64,000 nucleotides of DNA from Candidatus Eremiobacterota bacterium (GTDB lineage Bacteria > Vulcanimicrobiota > CADAWZ01 > Ess09-12): NCBI GenBank assembly GCA_031082125.1, contig JAVHLM010000004.1, positions 62,001 through 126,000 on the forward strand, given 5' to 3'. A program made the position numbers and the translations under genes. Under the pieces are notes generated by a model. The model was not told where the DNA came from. It searched no databases and saw only the letters and a program-made list of their open reading frames with translations. Of this stretch, positions 25,114-35,400 are shown in pieces (position 1 is the first letter of the stretch; every line of letters begins with the position of its first letter).

Positions 25114-27179
25114 CCCGCCTCGGAGATGACGTAAAGGCGCACTCCCAGGGGCTCCACTTCCTTGAGGAAGATGCACCCGTTCCTGTCGGGTTCAATGTGC
25201 TTCTTCTTCCCCGTGGTCACATCAATCTCTGTCACGGCGGCATTGCGCACAGGCGAGTTCTCGTAAAGATAAAGGTACACGTCCTTCACGGCCTCGTAGA
25301 CGGGCTTTTTCTCCGCGAGGACCTTCACTTTTTTCACTTCCCTCTCCAGGTTTGCGTAACAGAGAATCCTTGAGGGCTTCTCACCCCGGCAGTCCAGGAA
25401 CCACCACATGGCGCCCCTGTCGATATGAAGGGGGCCCTGCACCGAAGAGGCGATTAAGGGCTTCAGCTCCTCGTAGACATTCTCAAGGGCGTGATAACGG
25501 CGGCAGTACTCCTTGTCGCCCACCCAGGTAAGGCTTTTTGCGTTGTTATTGGTCTCATAGAGGCCGTAGCTCAGGTCCTGGTTCCCGATGCACTCGTATT
25601 TGGGCCTCCTGAGGCCGCCTGCGTAGAGGAACCGGGAGATAAAGTGCCTGAGCGCCATCCCGCGGGCCCCGATGACCTGCGAGACAGGGGTGGTCCAGAA
25701 GAGGGGGTGGCCCGAATCGTGGGTGTCCACGGCAAAGAGCACCGATGCAGGGCGCTTCCATGAAGGCGCCTGGCTCTTTATTTTCTCATGGGTCTCAAGG
25801 CACCATGTGAGATAGCCTGGGTGCATCGTCGTGAGGATGTCCTGGCCCAGGACCAGGTCAAAGCCCACTTTCTGATAATCCCAGATGTCCTGGCCCATGC
25901 GCTCGGCCATGGTGCCGAGCCAGGGCTTTGCTTCGCGGGCTTTCTCTATGACAGCGGCAAGCACCTTGGGCGTCATGCGGTCCGAGAGGGGGATGTCCCA
26001 CGATTCATCGACGGTGCTATCAAAAATGTGGTCCACATAGTCAATTCTCAGGAAGTCAAAATCATATTTTTCCAGGATCTTCGGGAATATTCCCGTAAGA
26101 AACTTGAAAGTGTCCTCTTTATACACAGGAGGGTCTTCAGGGGTGGGCACCTCGTTGAAGGGCAGATTGGTGTAGAGAGAGAAGGGCGTGAGCATCCCGA
26201 AGGATTGATCATGCTGGTCCTCCCCTTCGATGTCCAGGTAGGTGAAATCGGGATAGCCTCCCTCCTTGCTGTACTTGTTGAACTTAGGGAGCCCCACGCC
26301 GTTCCATGTATGGCTCGGGAGAGTCCAGTACCCCTTTGCGATGAGCATCTCGAGGATATCACAGTGGGCCTCGCGGAGTTCCGTCACGCCCTGCGAGAGG
26401 TCTTCCATGCGGGTGAGGCCGTGCTTTTTCAGTTCCTGCCCGATAAGTTCCTTCACTTCCTTGACTATTTTCGCCTGCTCGGCGGGGCTGAACATCTTTT
26501 CATGGGTGAAGCCTCCCTGGAGGCCCTTCCTGCTCTTGTCGAGGTGGAGCCACCGGAAGTGCTGGGGGTTCTCGAGGACCACCCTGGAGAACTGGCTCGT
26601 GTGGGGCTCCAGGTCAAATCCCACGGTCTTTCCAAGGATATGGATGGCGTCGATGAGAAGCCTCATCTGGTCATCGGGGGCGATGCCCGCCTCGAGGAGC
26701 TCATGATCCACAATGTCCTCGGTGAGGATCCTGAGGCTGTCGATGGCGTAAAGGTTGTGCATGGTGCAGTCAAAGAAAGGGGCAAGGTGGAACGAGCCGG
26801 CCCTCACTATGGGAAGAAGCCTGAAGGCGTCCGAAATGGTTCCTGTCTTGCTTTTCTTCGGTGAGAGGGCCCTGATGTTGATGAAACAGAAATCGGTGCC
26901 GAGCATCCATGCGGAGTCGCTCTGCCCTTCGACGGGAGAGGGGATCGCCCCGTCCCGGAACTGCCCTTTCCCAAGCTCTTCGTAAAAGAAGGGGTAGAGG
27001 AGGGGATCGTCGTTGACGGCCTCGCTGGGCGTGAAGGGGAGATAGCCTTTGGAGCGGTATTTCTCGGCAAGGGCCGATGCTTTTGCCCTGAGCTTTGAAG
27101 GATCGGCGCCGCTCTTTTTTGCTTTCTCTTCCGTGTGGGCGATAAAACGCTCCCATATGGTCCTTGTTTCTTTTTTCAT
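25110..27179 (-). CDS. GH13-like (alpha-amylase superfamily) glycoside hydrolase or transferase
   Basis: The 689-residue product is a cytosolic TIM-barrel enzyme. All three catalytic positions of the alpha-amylase superfamily can be seen: nucleophile Asp in FLRIDYVDH (about residue 379), acid/base Glu in GTMAERMG (about 424) and the third Asp in VDTHDSGHPLF (about 487). Outside these motifs it is unlike common amylases, and the region before the barrel (GFDLEPHTSQFS) is an odd form of conserved region I. A small beta-rich C-terminal domain follows. I chose the ATG at 27179 (GGAGG 5 bases upstream) over an in-frame ATG at 27344 with no ribosome site. Substrate unknown; no signal peptide. Confidence 0.75.
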   Translation of the reverse strand: MKKETRTIWERFIAHTEEKAKKSGADPSKLRAKASALAEKYRSKGYLPFTPSEAVNDDPLLYPFFYEELGKGQFRDGAIPSPVEGQSDSAWMLGTDFCFINIRALSPKKSKTGTISDAFRLLPIVRAGSFHLAPFFDCTMHNLYAIDSLRILTEDIVDHELLEAGIAPDDQMRLLIDAIHILGKTVGFDLEPHTSQFSRVVLENPQHFRWLHLDKSRKGLQGGFTHEKMFSPAEQAKIVKEVKELIGQELKKHGLTRMEDLSQGVTELREAHCDILEMLIAKGYWTLPSHTWNGVGLPKFNKYSKEGGYPDFTYLDIEGEDQHDQSFGMLTPFSLYTNLPFNEVPTPEDPPVYKEDTFKFLTGIFPKILEKYDFDFLRIDYVDHIFDSTVDESWDIPLSDRMTPKVLAAVIEKAREAKPWLGTMAERMGQDIWDYQKVGFDLVLGQDILTTMHPGYLTWCLETHEKIKSQAPSWKRPASVLFAVDTHDSGHPLFWTTPVSQVIGARGMALRHFISRFLYAGGLRRPKYECIGNQDLSYGLYETNNNAKSLTWVGDKEYCRRYHALENVYEELKPLIASSVQGPLHIDRGAMWWFLDCRGEKPSRILCYANLEREVKKVKVLAEKKPVYEAVKDVYLYLYENSPVRNAAVTEIDVTTGKKKHIEPDRNGCIFLKEVEPLGVRLYVISEAG

Positions 27180-27531
27180 TATGTCCTCCAGAGGTTTTGT
27201 TTCAAGCCTGTTCAGGCAGGCGGGTTTTCCGTATACTACAATTCTCTTCCCGTTGAAAACAACCTTCTCTGCCGTCACTGATGCCCCGGGAGCGCGTTCG
27301 CCTTTCCCATGCGGACCCGCCCCGCCTTTGCTGGTTTTTTCCATGGTTCAGGATCTCATGATTTTTCTCAGCCGCTCTCCGGCCCTCTCCCGGCGCATGG
27401 CAGATTCCGCGGTGAATCCTGGAGCGCACTCTGAAGTGAGACCGCAAAAAGCCTTCACCGGAGAGGCAGGGAGAAGGGAGAGGCAGGCAGAAGAAAGATC
27501 CATCGCTGATGAAGCACAGGAGGAGCAAGAC
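27180..27531. other. Divergent intergenic region
   Basis: The region separates the divergent GH13-like and phosphoesterase genes. Both flanking reading frames stay open into it, but neither has a ribosome site there and the translations are not protein-like, so I treat it as noncoding. A short hairpin (GCCTG / CAGGC, 27206-27217) lies upstream of the GH13-like start. No confident promoter is seen, and nothing else stands out. Confidence 0.4.
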
Positions 27532-28362
27532 GTGACCGCCAGACAGCTCATTGTATGCCTTTTACTGCTTATCATGCATGCCGCCCCGGCCTTCGCAGCC
27601 GGCGAGGAATCCTTCACCTTCGCGGTGATCTCCGACACCCACCTGGCGCCGGCACCGGGCTCATGGCGCCTCCACCACGCCACGGACATAATCGTATCGT
27701 CGCTCGTCAATGAAGTGAAGCCTTCCTTCGTGCTGCACTGCGGCGACATGATCAGCATCAACAGCCATTCAGCCTATGAGGCCGCTATTCTCTCCATGTG
27801 GGACACCTTCAACGCCGGGGTGAGGGCTCCTCTCACGGCGGCAGGCATTGCCTTTTTCCCTTCCCCGGGGAACCACGATGTCTACGGCATGGGAAGGGCT
27901 CTCTACGGGAAGGAATGGGCTTCCTTCAGGAACAAGGGCATCGCCCTGGACAGCGGCTCCTATGGGAGCTATTACTCCTTTCATTACGGCCGCTGCTTCT
28001 TCATCATGCTTGACGGGAGTGGCATCTCGATCCCCGCGGCACAGCAGCAATGGCTTGCAAAGGTGCTTGCAAAGGCGAAGCCCGCATATGGCAGGGTTTT
28101 TGTTATCTCCCACGTGGGCCTTCTCGGGGGGGGGAGGCACCCAGGTGACTTCATGCAGGGCAATCTCTCATGGTTTCTTGAGAAGAAAGGGGTGGACTAT
28201 TTTCTCTCGGGCCATCAGCACAGTTATTCCGTTGACAAGCTGGGGAAAATGATCCACCTGACATGCGGCTCGGCAGGGGAGACGCCGCCTTATTACTACC
28301 TGGTGTTCACGGTCAAGGGGCAGAAGGTGACCTGGGAGGCGAAGACCGCCTCTTCCCGCTAA
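27532..28362 (+). CDS. Secreted calcineurin-like metallophosphoesterase
   Basis: The 276-residue product has a signal peptide (start MTARQLIVCLLLLIM, cleavage near AFAA) and a complete calcineurin-type metal site: ISDTHL (about 36), CGDMI (about 70), GNHD (about 110), HVG and GHQH near the C-terminus. It resembles exported phosphatases of the purple-acid/Icc group. The start is the GTG at 27532, preceded by GGAGGAG. The 3' end overlaps the next gene's 3' end by 4 bases. Confidence 0.82.
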   Translation: MTARQLIVCLLLLIMHAAPAFAAGEESFTFAVISDTHLAPAPGSWRLHHATDIIVSSLVNEVKPSFVLHCGDMISINSHSAYEAAILSMWDTFNAGVRAPLTAAGIAFFPSPGNHDVYGMGRALYGKEWASFRNKGIALDSGSYGSYYSFHYGRCFFIMLDGSGISIPAAQQQWLAKVLAKAKPAYGRVFVISHVGLLGGGRHPGDFMQGNLSWFLEKKGVDYFLSGHQHSYSVDKLGKMIHLTCGSAGETPPYYYLVFTVKGQKVTWEAKTASSR

Positions 28363-28895
28363 CCCTCCACTATGATGCTGTACCTGTTTATGGCGTCGGG
28401 GAACTGCTTGATGTCAAAGCGGACCGTGACATACCACTCGATGGAGATGGCCTGCTCTTCGTCCCACCCAAAGCTCTTCCTCTTCGTGGGAAGGCCGTCG
28501 CGGGGAACGGCAATATTTGATGAGTAAGAGCAGGTTTCACCGGCCTTCACCATTTTCCCCACGGGAATATAGGTGGTTTCCTTGCAGAGGGTGTCCTTTT
28601 CGTAATGGTGATGGCGGTCGCCAGCACGATGCTCACGGAAAGTGCGCTCGCATGTAATCGTCACCTCGATCATGTCCAGCTCAAGGCTCATCCGCGGGCT
28701 GAACTCTATGACTGCCGACAGCTCCTGGCCCCGCTTCACCTTCTCCGGGGAGAGAGTGATCCTGGGGTTTATGGCGTTTGCCGCATAAGCGCGCACTATC
28801 CAGTAGACCACCGCCCCGCCCGCAGCAAGCGCGAGAACAGTCATAAAAAAGGCCATGACGGGCTCATGATTCCAGAGCTCCCTGTAAGTCTCCAT
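28359..28895 (-). CDS. Membrane-anchored beta-rich (arrestin-like) protein
   Basis: The 178-residue product has one N-terminal membrane segment (about residues 13-33) and a beta-strand-rich exported or cytosolic domain with the pattern of an arrestin-like sandwich (PEKVKRGQELSAVIEFSPR, then a charged His-rich loop RHHHYEK, then AISIEWYVTVRFDIKQ). The sequence recalls SpoOM/arrestin-type domains, but I cannot confirm a family. GAGGAGG precedes the ATG. It lies 12 bases downstream of the SpoIIE-type phosphatase gene and probably forms an operon with it. Confidence 0.5.
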   Translation of the reverse strand: METYRELWNHEPVMAFFMTVLALAAGGAVVYWIVRAYAANAINPRITLSPEKVKRGQELSAVIEFSPRMSLELDMIEVTITCERTFREHRAGDRHHHYEKDTLCKETTYIPVGKMVKAGETCSYSSNIAVPRDGLPTKRKSFGWDEEQAISIEWYVTVRFDIKQFPDAINRYSIIVEG

Positions 28896-28907
28896 GACGC
28901 CTCCTCA

Positions 28908-30137
28908 TCACTCCAGTATCTTCAGGACCACGACGGTGATATCGTCGCTGCACTTCTCCTTGCCGCAGAAATCGAGGGTCCTGCTGACGATTTCATCGCA
29001 CACCGCGGCGGCAGGGAGAGAGGTAAGCTCTCTCATGGCCTTATGGAGGTCCCGGGGGGGGAAGAACTCGCCTCCAGGATTTCTTGCGCCCGCAACTCCG
29101 TCGCTCAGGCAGTAGAGCACGTCGCCGGCCTTCAGCGAGACGGAGTGTGCATTGAAAGAGGCGTCACGAAGGAGGCCCAGGGGAATGTCGGTCCCCCTCA
29201 GCTCCCTCGTTCTTCCTCCCCTCACAAGCACCGGGGGCGGGTGGCCGGCGCTCACGTAACTGAGCCTCCTGTTCTTGTGCATGTAGCGGAGGTAAAGGGC
29301 CGTGATAAAGATCTCCTCGGGGGTGTCCCTGGAGATAATGGCGTTGATTTTTTCCATGGTCCTGGCCATCGGCGCGCTCTGGGAGCTGAATGCCATGAGG
29401 AGGTACTTGATCATTGAGACAAGGAGGGCTGCCGACGCTCCATGGCCCATGACATCGGCAAGGATGACCTCGAGGGAATCGCTGCTGCTCCGGGAAATAT
29501 CCCAGAAGTCGCCGCCCACTGCGTCAGTAGTCACGATTTTTCCCGCGATATCGATTCCATGAATGGGGGGAAGCTCAGCCGGGAGCAGCGCCCCCATTAT
29601 CCTGGAGCTGATAAGGCGCTCCTTGAGAAGGAGCTCCTCCTCCTTCTCAAGCACTATCTTCTGGAGCTCCTCTACATAGGCGCGGGCTATAGAGGCCGTG
29701 ATCTCGTTGAAAAAAAGCTTCAGCTTGTAGTGGCAGCTTGCATGCTCCTGGAAAAACTCCTCGCGGACGCGCATGTCGCGGTCATAAAGCTTTTCCTGCC
29801 TGAGGCTTTCCGACAGATACTCCCAGAAGATATCCTGGAGCATGGCGAACCTCTCGAGGACCTCGTCAATGGTGTACCCCTGCCGGGCCATGACGTGGCC
29901 TGACTCGTGGAGACTGTCACAGGAAGTGCCCTGGAGCGTGCATACCTTGCCGGGTATCTCCTCTGCCTGGAAAGTCTCAATGATCTTTTCCAGTATTGTC
30001 GAGAGAATCTCATCCTGGATCTTGGGGGGGAGCTGCTTGGAAAATGAGGCAAGAGCCTTTCTGCACCTCGCGATAAGGTCTTCATGACCTGCAGTCATCC
30101 TGCGGGCACACGCATCACACATAAGCCGGTTTTCCAT
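28908..30137 (-). CDS. SpoIIE/RsbU-type PP2C protein phosphatase
   Basis: The 409-residue product has an N-terminal helical region of about 190 residues resembling RsbRD/RsbT-coantagonist input domains (MARQGYTIDEVLERF), a coiled coil (LEKEEELLLKERL) and a C-terminal PP2C domain. The metal-binding motifs are DAVGGDFWD, ADVMGHG, SDGV and SDDITVVVL. Such phosphatases dephosphorylate anti-anti-sigma factors, so a sigma or anti-sigma partner is expected; none is adjacent. Two cysteines near the N-terminus (CDAC) are notable. The ATG has GAGGAG upstream. Confidence 0.85.
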   Translation of the reverse strand: MENRLMCDACARRMTAGHEDLIARCRKALASFSKQLPPKIQDEILSTILEKIIETFQAEEIPGKVCTLQGTSCDSLHESGHVMARQGYTIDEVLERFAMLQDIFWEYLSESLRQEKLYDRDMRVREEFFQEHASCHYKLKLFFNEITASIARAYVEELQKIVLEKEEELLLKERLISSRIMGALLPAELPPIHGIDIAGKIVTTDAVGGDFWDISRSSSDSLEVILADVMGHGASAALLVSMIKYLLMAFSSQSAPMARTMEKINAIISRDTPEEIFITALYLRYMHKNRRLSYVSAGHPPPVLVRGGRTRELRGTDIPLGLLRDASFNAHSVSLKAGDVLYCLSDGVAGARNPGGEFFPPRDLHKAMRELTSLPAAAVCDEIVSRTLDFCGKEKCSDDITVVVLKILE

Positions 30138-30165
30138 TATCTGCTCCTCTTGCGGATCTCTTCAC

Positions 30166-30969
30166 TCAGAGCTTTGCCGCCTCGGGGGCACACCTCATGT
30201 GGGGGGCTTCAGCACCCTGCCCCAGGGCGATCATCTCTGCAAGTATGCTCACCGCTATCTCCGCGGGTGTATCGGCGCCGATTGCAAGGCCCACAGGGCT
30301 GTAAACGTGCTCCAGCTTCTGCCTGTCAATCCCTTCCCTGAGAAGGTTCTCAAAGGTCACTTTGACCTTTTTCCTTGAGCCTATCATCCCGATGTAGGCA
30401 AAGGAGTCGTCGCGCATGAGAAGAGCCTTCAGTATCTCCGCGTCGTGGCCATGCTTATGGGAGACGATGAGGCAATAGGCAGGGTGGTGAATGGGAAGAG
30501 CCCCGATGACTTCCGTGTACTCACCAAGGATTACCTTCTTTGCCGCAGGGTGGAGGGCCTGCCGGGCGATTTCCTCTCTGTTGTCAATAACCGTGATGGA
30601 AAATCCCAGCGCTGCCGCCATAGGGGCCACCGCCTGGCAGATGTGGCCACCGCCGAAGATATAGAGGGATTTCAGGGGAGCGATATATTCATGAAATATC
30701 TTCACGGCGCCGCCGCAGGCCATGCCGATTTTCTCGAGGTTCAGCTCCTGGAGGGCATTTCTGCCGGCATTGAGGCACTCTTTTGCCTTTTTCACGGCCT
30801 CGTACTCAAGTGCCCCTCCTCCCACCGTCCCGGCAGTCGTCCCGTCAGCGAGGACTATCATCTTGAAGGCCTTGCGCGCCGGTGTGCTGCCCAGGGTCTC
30901 CACTACGGTGACGATGACCATCTCCTTCTGCTCATCAATAAGAGCAGCGATTTTCCTGTAAATGTCCAT
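30166..30969 (-). CDS. XdhC/CoxI family protein
   Basis: The 267-residue product contains both XdhC domains: an N-terminal XdhC/CoxI unit (VTVVETLGSTPARKAFKM and GTVGGGALE) and a C-terminal Rossmann-fold domain with IFGGGHI. XdhC proteins load sulfurated molybdenum cofactor into xanthine dehydrogenase-type enzymes. No molybdoenzyme is in the window. It lies 28 bases downstream of nothing coding on its strand and directly before the phosphatase gene in the direction of transcription, so a shared transcript is possible. The ATG has GGGAG 5 bases upstream. Confidence 0.85.
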   Translation of the reverse strand: MDIYRKIAALIDEQKEMVIVTVVETLGSTPARKAFKMIVLADGTTAGTVGGGALEYEAVKKAKECLNAGRNALQELNLEKIGMACGGAVKIFHEYIAPLKSLYIFGGGHICQAVAPMAAALGFSITVIDNREEIARQALHPAAKKVILGEYTEVIGALPIHHPAYCLIVSHKHGHDAEILKALLMRDDSFAYIGMIGSRKKVKVTFENLLREGIDRQKLEHVYSPVGLAIGADTPAEIAVSILAEMIALGQGAEAPHMRCAPEAAKL

Positions 30970-31077
30970 TGTTTCTCCCTGCCTTCATAATATTGAGAGC
31001 TTCGAGCCCCTCTCTTTCTCCAAGAATACTATTCAGGAAAGAGGAAAGAATACCTCTTCCCGGGGACTGGTAACAAT

Positions 31078-32265
31078 TCAGGGCTCTATAAGGCTCTTCA
31101 GCGTCGAGAGAAGCTTTTTTATCGTCGCCCTTGATCCCGGGAGATCCAGGCCCTCCTTCCTCAGCTGCCGGAGCGCTTCGGGAAACCCTATGTCGTATCC
31201 CCGTTTTTCGCTTTCGAGCCATTTCAGCTCTGAGAGCATGAGGTAGAGATCGCCCGGCGTTTTTCTTGGAAAGCCGCTCATATGCCGCTCCTCCTCAATG
31301 AGGTGCCTTATGGGGTAATATATCTCGTAGTACCAGTCAAGCGCCGCTTCGTCAAGAGATAGTTCCCTGCCTTTTTTCTCCGAGAGGAGATACTTATGCT
31401 CCTTGATCTGCTTCAGGAGGGCCCCATAGGAGTGATCCTTTGAGAGGCTTATCGAATGGAGACCTGTTCTCTTCTCAAATGCTTTTCTTCTTGGCGGGAT
31501 GACTCGAAAGCCTGCAAAGAGGTCCTTTACAAGGCCGGAAAAGGTTTTTTCCTCATCTTCCCTGTGAAAATCCCTTATGGCGGTGGAAAAGCCGATATCA
31601 TAGCCTCTCCTCTGGCTCTCCATCCACTTGTGGTCGGAGATGTACACATAGAGATCGTCACAGGTCCTGCCATGGAAGTCATTGAGAATCCCTTCATGCT
31701 CGATCCTTGAGATGAGAGGGCTGAATACCTTCGCATGCCAGTCCTTTGCCGCGTCTCTGAAGGGAATTTCCTTTTTTTCCTTCTCGCTGAGGTAATACTT
31801 ATGCTCCCTGATCTGGCTTTTCAGCTTGCGGTACTGAGAAAGCTCAGTGAGATGGATATCCATGAGGCCCGTGGCAAGCTCAAACTCCGATTTTTCCCTC
31901 GAGAGCATGTTTTCCACTGAGTCTCTTGGGGGGAGAAACTCGACGACCCTCGCTCTCACCGCTTCCAGTCCCATCTGCCGGGCCGCAATCAATCGGTGAT
32001 GGCCATCAAGGATAAAGTAATGATCTTTGATCTTGTAAAGATCAAGAGGCGGGAACTCGCCCTTTTTCTTATAAAGAGCGATAAGGTCTTCAAGACGCCT
32101 TTTCGAATCTATATTCGACATGAGGTAAGTGCCGTCAAAATCCCTGTACCGGCCCACAGTCCCCACGATTTCCTCCAGGGGGACATCGACAAAGCCAAGT
32201 TCGTAGCTTGCCTCAGGCTTCACCCGGGTATATTCTTCATTAAACTCGTAAAGATGTTCGCTCAT
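31078..32265 (-). CDS. ParB/sulfiredoxin-like protein with duplicated DUF4032-type domain
   Basis: The 395-residue product begins with a ParB/Srx-like nuclease or nucleotide-binding domain (about 20-120; FPPLDLYKIKDHYFILDG then HHRLIAARQ, like the ParB GHHR box). The rest is an internal tandem duplication: residues about 130-235 and 265-385 share IREHKYYLSEK/IKEHKYLLSEK, AAxDWxxxxxxP, and EKRGYDIGF/SQRRGYDIGF, as in DUF4032. The domain is of unknown function. The ATG at 32265 lacks a good ribosome site. It may be part of a DNA- or nucleotide-related stress system, but this is inference. Confidence 0.65.
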   Translation of the reverse strand: MSEHLYEFNEEYTRVKPEASYELGFVDVPLEEIVGTVGRYRDFDGTYLMSNIDSKRRLEDLIALYKKKGEFPPLDLYKIKDHYFILDGHHRLIAARQMGLEAVRARVVEFLPPRDSVENMLSREKSEFELATGLMDIHLTELSQYRKLKSQIREHKYYLSEKEKKEIPFRDAAKDWHAKVFSPLISRIEHEGILNDFHGRTCDDLYVYISDHKWMESQRRGYDIGFSTAIRDFHREDEEKTFSGLVKDLFAGFRVIPPRRKAFEKRTGLHSISLSKDHSYGALLKQIKEHKYLLSEKKGRELSLDEAALDWYYEIYYPIRHLIEEERHMSGFPRKTPGDLYLMLSELKWLESEKRGYDIGFPEALRQLRKEGLDLPGSRATIKKLLSTLKSLIEP

Positions 32266-32469
32266 AGTGAAAGACCGCAGGAAATTATTTATGTGAGAGC
32301 TTTATAATGCCGTTCCAGTCAGCTGGAGGCCCTTCCTGGAGATATCGGCGGGCATGACCAGAGAGAAAAAGGGGCAATATCCAATGCCTCTGAGTCCCCG
32401 TGACAAGCGATGAAGCAGTCAGCGGAGACTTCAGGCCTGATGCAGTGTCCCTGTTGTCTGCAGTGGTCA

Positions 32470-35400
32470 TCATGGTTTTCCCCCCTGCTCCTCAAGCTGT
32501 TTTTTACTCTCTTCCCATTTGTTGAGGCCTGCCGGCTGGATGTTGCCTGCAGTATCAACAGTGACGCCCGTGGACACAAGAGAGCGAAGGGAAAGAACCT
32601 TTTCCGGGAGGTCCACCTCAGGAGGGATGTTATAGAGCGCCGCATACTCGTTCTTCGATGCTGCCACGAACCTTTTCCCATCGCCACTGAAGGAAACGCA
32701 GTGAATGTCCCCATGAGGCTCCATGGGTAGTGCCATGGGCAGGGCTGTCCATGCATCCCAGAGCCGTACCTCACTGCCTTTTTTACCCGATACCGAGGTC
32801 ATCACCCAGGAATTGCAGGGATCAAAGTCAACAAATCTTATAGAGTCCACCTCTTCCGAGGAGGCTATGATCTCACCACTGGTAATGTCCCAGGTCTTGA
32901 AATCCTTCCGTGAGCAGGTAATTATATGGTTTCCGTCGCTGGTGAAAAAGACCTTTTCAACTCTCTGGCCATGGTGCAGTGACGGCGCAATGGAGGCATA
33001 CGTCCTGCCATCCCACTGGCGTATCGTGCCATCAAGCCCTGCAGTCAGAATCCTGCTCCCCTCGGGGCTGAAAGTGATGCCGACTACTTCGGCGCTATGC
33101 TTTAAGATGGCCGGTGCCCCCCCGGTATCTTTCACGTCCCAGAGAAAAACCGCCGTTCCCCCACCGCAGGCGACTTTTTTCCCGTCAGGGCTGAATAGTG
33201 CACAGGTCCTCAATCTCTGGTCACAGGCGAGCTCAGGTGACAGGGCCCTGCCATTTCTGGCATCCCATATTCTGGCATAGCTGCGCTGAGAGAATTTCCC
33301 GTAATCGGTGATGCAGGTGGTCACCACAAGGGTGCCTGCAGAGTTGAAGGAGGCCGATCCCACAAACCCGTCATGGACCATCTTTCTGCAGAGGGGTTTC
33401 CCTGTCCTGACATTCCATACTATTGCCGTGCGGTCATAAGACGAAGTGACTACTTTTTTGCCGTCATTGCTGAATTCAGCCGATGTAATGGCATCAGTAT
33501 GCCTCATCGTGAGCGATATGGGCAGCCCGCTCTTTGAGTCCCACACTCTTGCCTCTGCCGGAGGGTTGGGGCTTGCCTCGCAGGTCACTCCCATATTCCT
33601 TACCTCGCCTGTCTTTGTAGATATAGTGAGAAGCATTGTTCCATCAGGGCTGAACACGGCATATTGAAGGGCTTTCTTGTGAGGTATTACCATGGGCGGG
33701 GTGAGGTGCCTCTCCCTTTTCCAGGTTTTCAATGTTCTGTCTTTAGCCGCTGAGACTATGGTTTCTGAAGGAAGAAGGAGAGATACCTCAACCTGAGCGC
33801 TGTGCAGGAGAGGAGGGGTAAGCCTCCTGCCCAGATCGGAGCTGAATAGGCTCACCGTTCCATCGCTGCATATCACTGTCACTGATTTGCCGTCAGGTGC
33901 AAAGTTCGCGCTTTGCACCGGCTGATCAAAGACTATGGGAGCGCCTGCTTCCTTGCCTGAATGGGAATCAATAATCCGGACAGAACGGTCCTCAATTGTG
34001 GTTACTGCGATGGAACGGCCATCAGGAGAAAAGCTTGCGCCAGTCAGGCCAGATTCAAAATTGAGCGGGCCAAGGTCCGCTTTGCCGGTTTTTTCGAGAA
34101 ACACCACAAGGGAGTTGCCTGCCCGGGTAAGGACTCTTTCGCCGCTCCTGTCGAAAGCTCCCCAGAAAACCTGAACTCCTTCGCCGTGAACAACCGGTGG
34201 GATAAGCTCAACTCCCTTCTCGGCATCCCATATTCTCGCATTCCTGCTGCAGCATGTGAGGACCCTTTTCCCATCGGGGCTGAAAGTCGCCCAGTTCACA
34301 AAGTCACCTTCCGGGTGAAGAAGGGACGCAAGAAGCTTTCCATCAACAGAACGGCGGATATGGACGGCCTTCCTTTTAAGGGAAACAGCTATAGTATTGA
34401 CGGCAAGGAGCTTCGAGCCATCACTCGAGAATTCCACATGGGTGAGCGGTCCACTATGTACAAGCAGAGGGCTCTGAGGAGTTCCGCTCCCGAGGTCCCA
34501 GAGCCTGAGGGCATTGTAAATCTTTACCGCAGCGATATCACCGCTGCTGAAAATCACCTCATCGGGATTCATTTTGAGCGCAAGGAGCTCCTTTACCCCC
34601 TCACTGTCACTATCTGCCGAGCATTGCCTGTCAGTGCCCTGCAAAGGCTTAAGGAGCGGTTTCCCGGTAAGGGTGTCAATAATCAAGACAGAGCCATCCT
34701 GCATGCCATAGGCTGCTTTCGTTCCACTGGGGTTCAGGTCCATGCAGGAGATTTCCCCCTGGACTCCATGAAATGAACTGATCTCCCAGAGGTCCTTCAG
34801 GCTGTATACCACTGCAAGCCCAAATGCCCTGTTTCCCGGGCTGATCCTGAGAGATCCTGCATACCATGGCAGTCCGGCAGAGAAAATTTTCCATTTTTCT
34901 GACTGCTCCAGCCCTTTCCTGTAAACATTGCTGGCCTGGCGGTTGCTCGCCATCTCTCTTAAGGTCTTTTCCTTTACCGCGATAACCTTCGCCTCACGGC
35001 GGGCCTGATCTTCTTTCTGGCGGGCTTCATCAGCCTGGCGCGTCGTGAAGAATATGAAGACGGCGGCTAGAGAGGCGATGACAATAGTAAGGAGTATGAG
35101 AGAGAGAGTAAGCCTGTACCTTGAGAAGAAGCGTTCCGCCAGGTAAAGGGGAGTGTGTTTTACGCATGACAGAGACCTCTTTTCCTTCCTGTTCTGGAGA
35201 TCCCTGAGCACCTGCGTTGCATTTCCATATCTCTTCTGAGTATCCATAGAGAGGCAGCACTCAACTATGGAGGCAAGATCCCTGTCCACAAGGGGGTTGA
35301 GCTTCTGAAGGGGCTCAAGTGGCGACGAGAATATAAGGTTTTTATATTTTTCGAGCTTTTCTTCAATGGTGGGGAAGGCATTCAGGACCACCAGACTCCC

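Noticed and set aside
27180-27344. Longer GH13-like protein starting at ATG 27344
   Set aside because: No ribosome site precedes that ATG, while the ATG at 27179 has a well-placed GGAGG; the extra residues look like a random translation of noncoding sequence.
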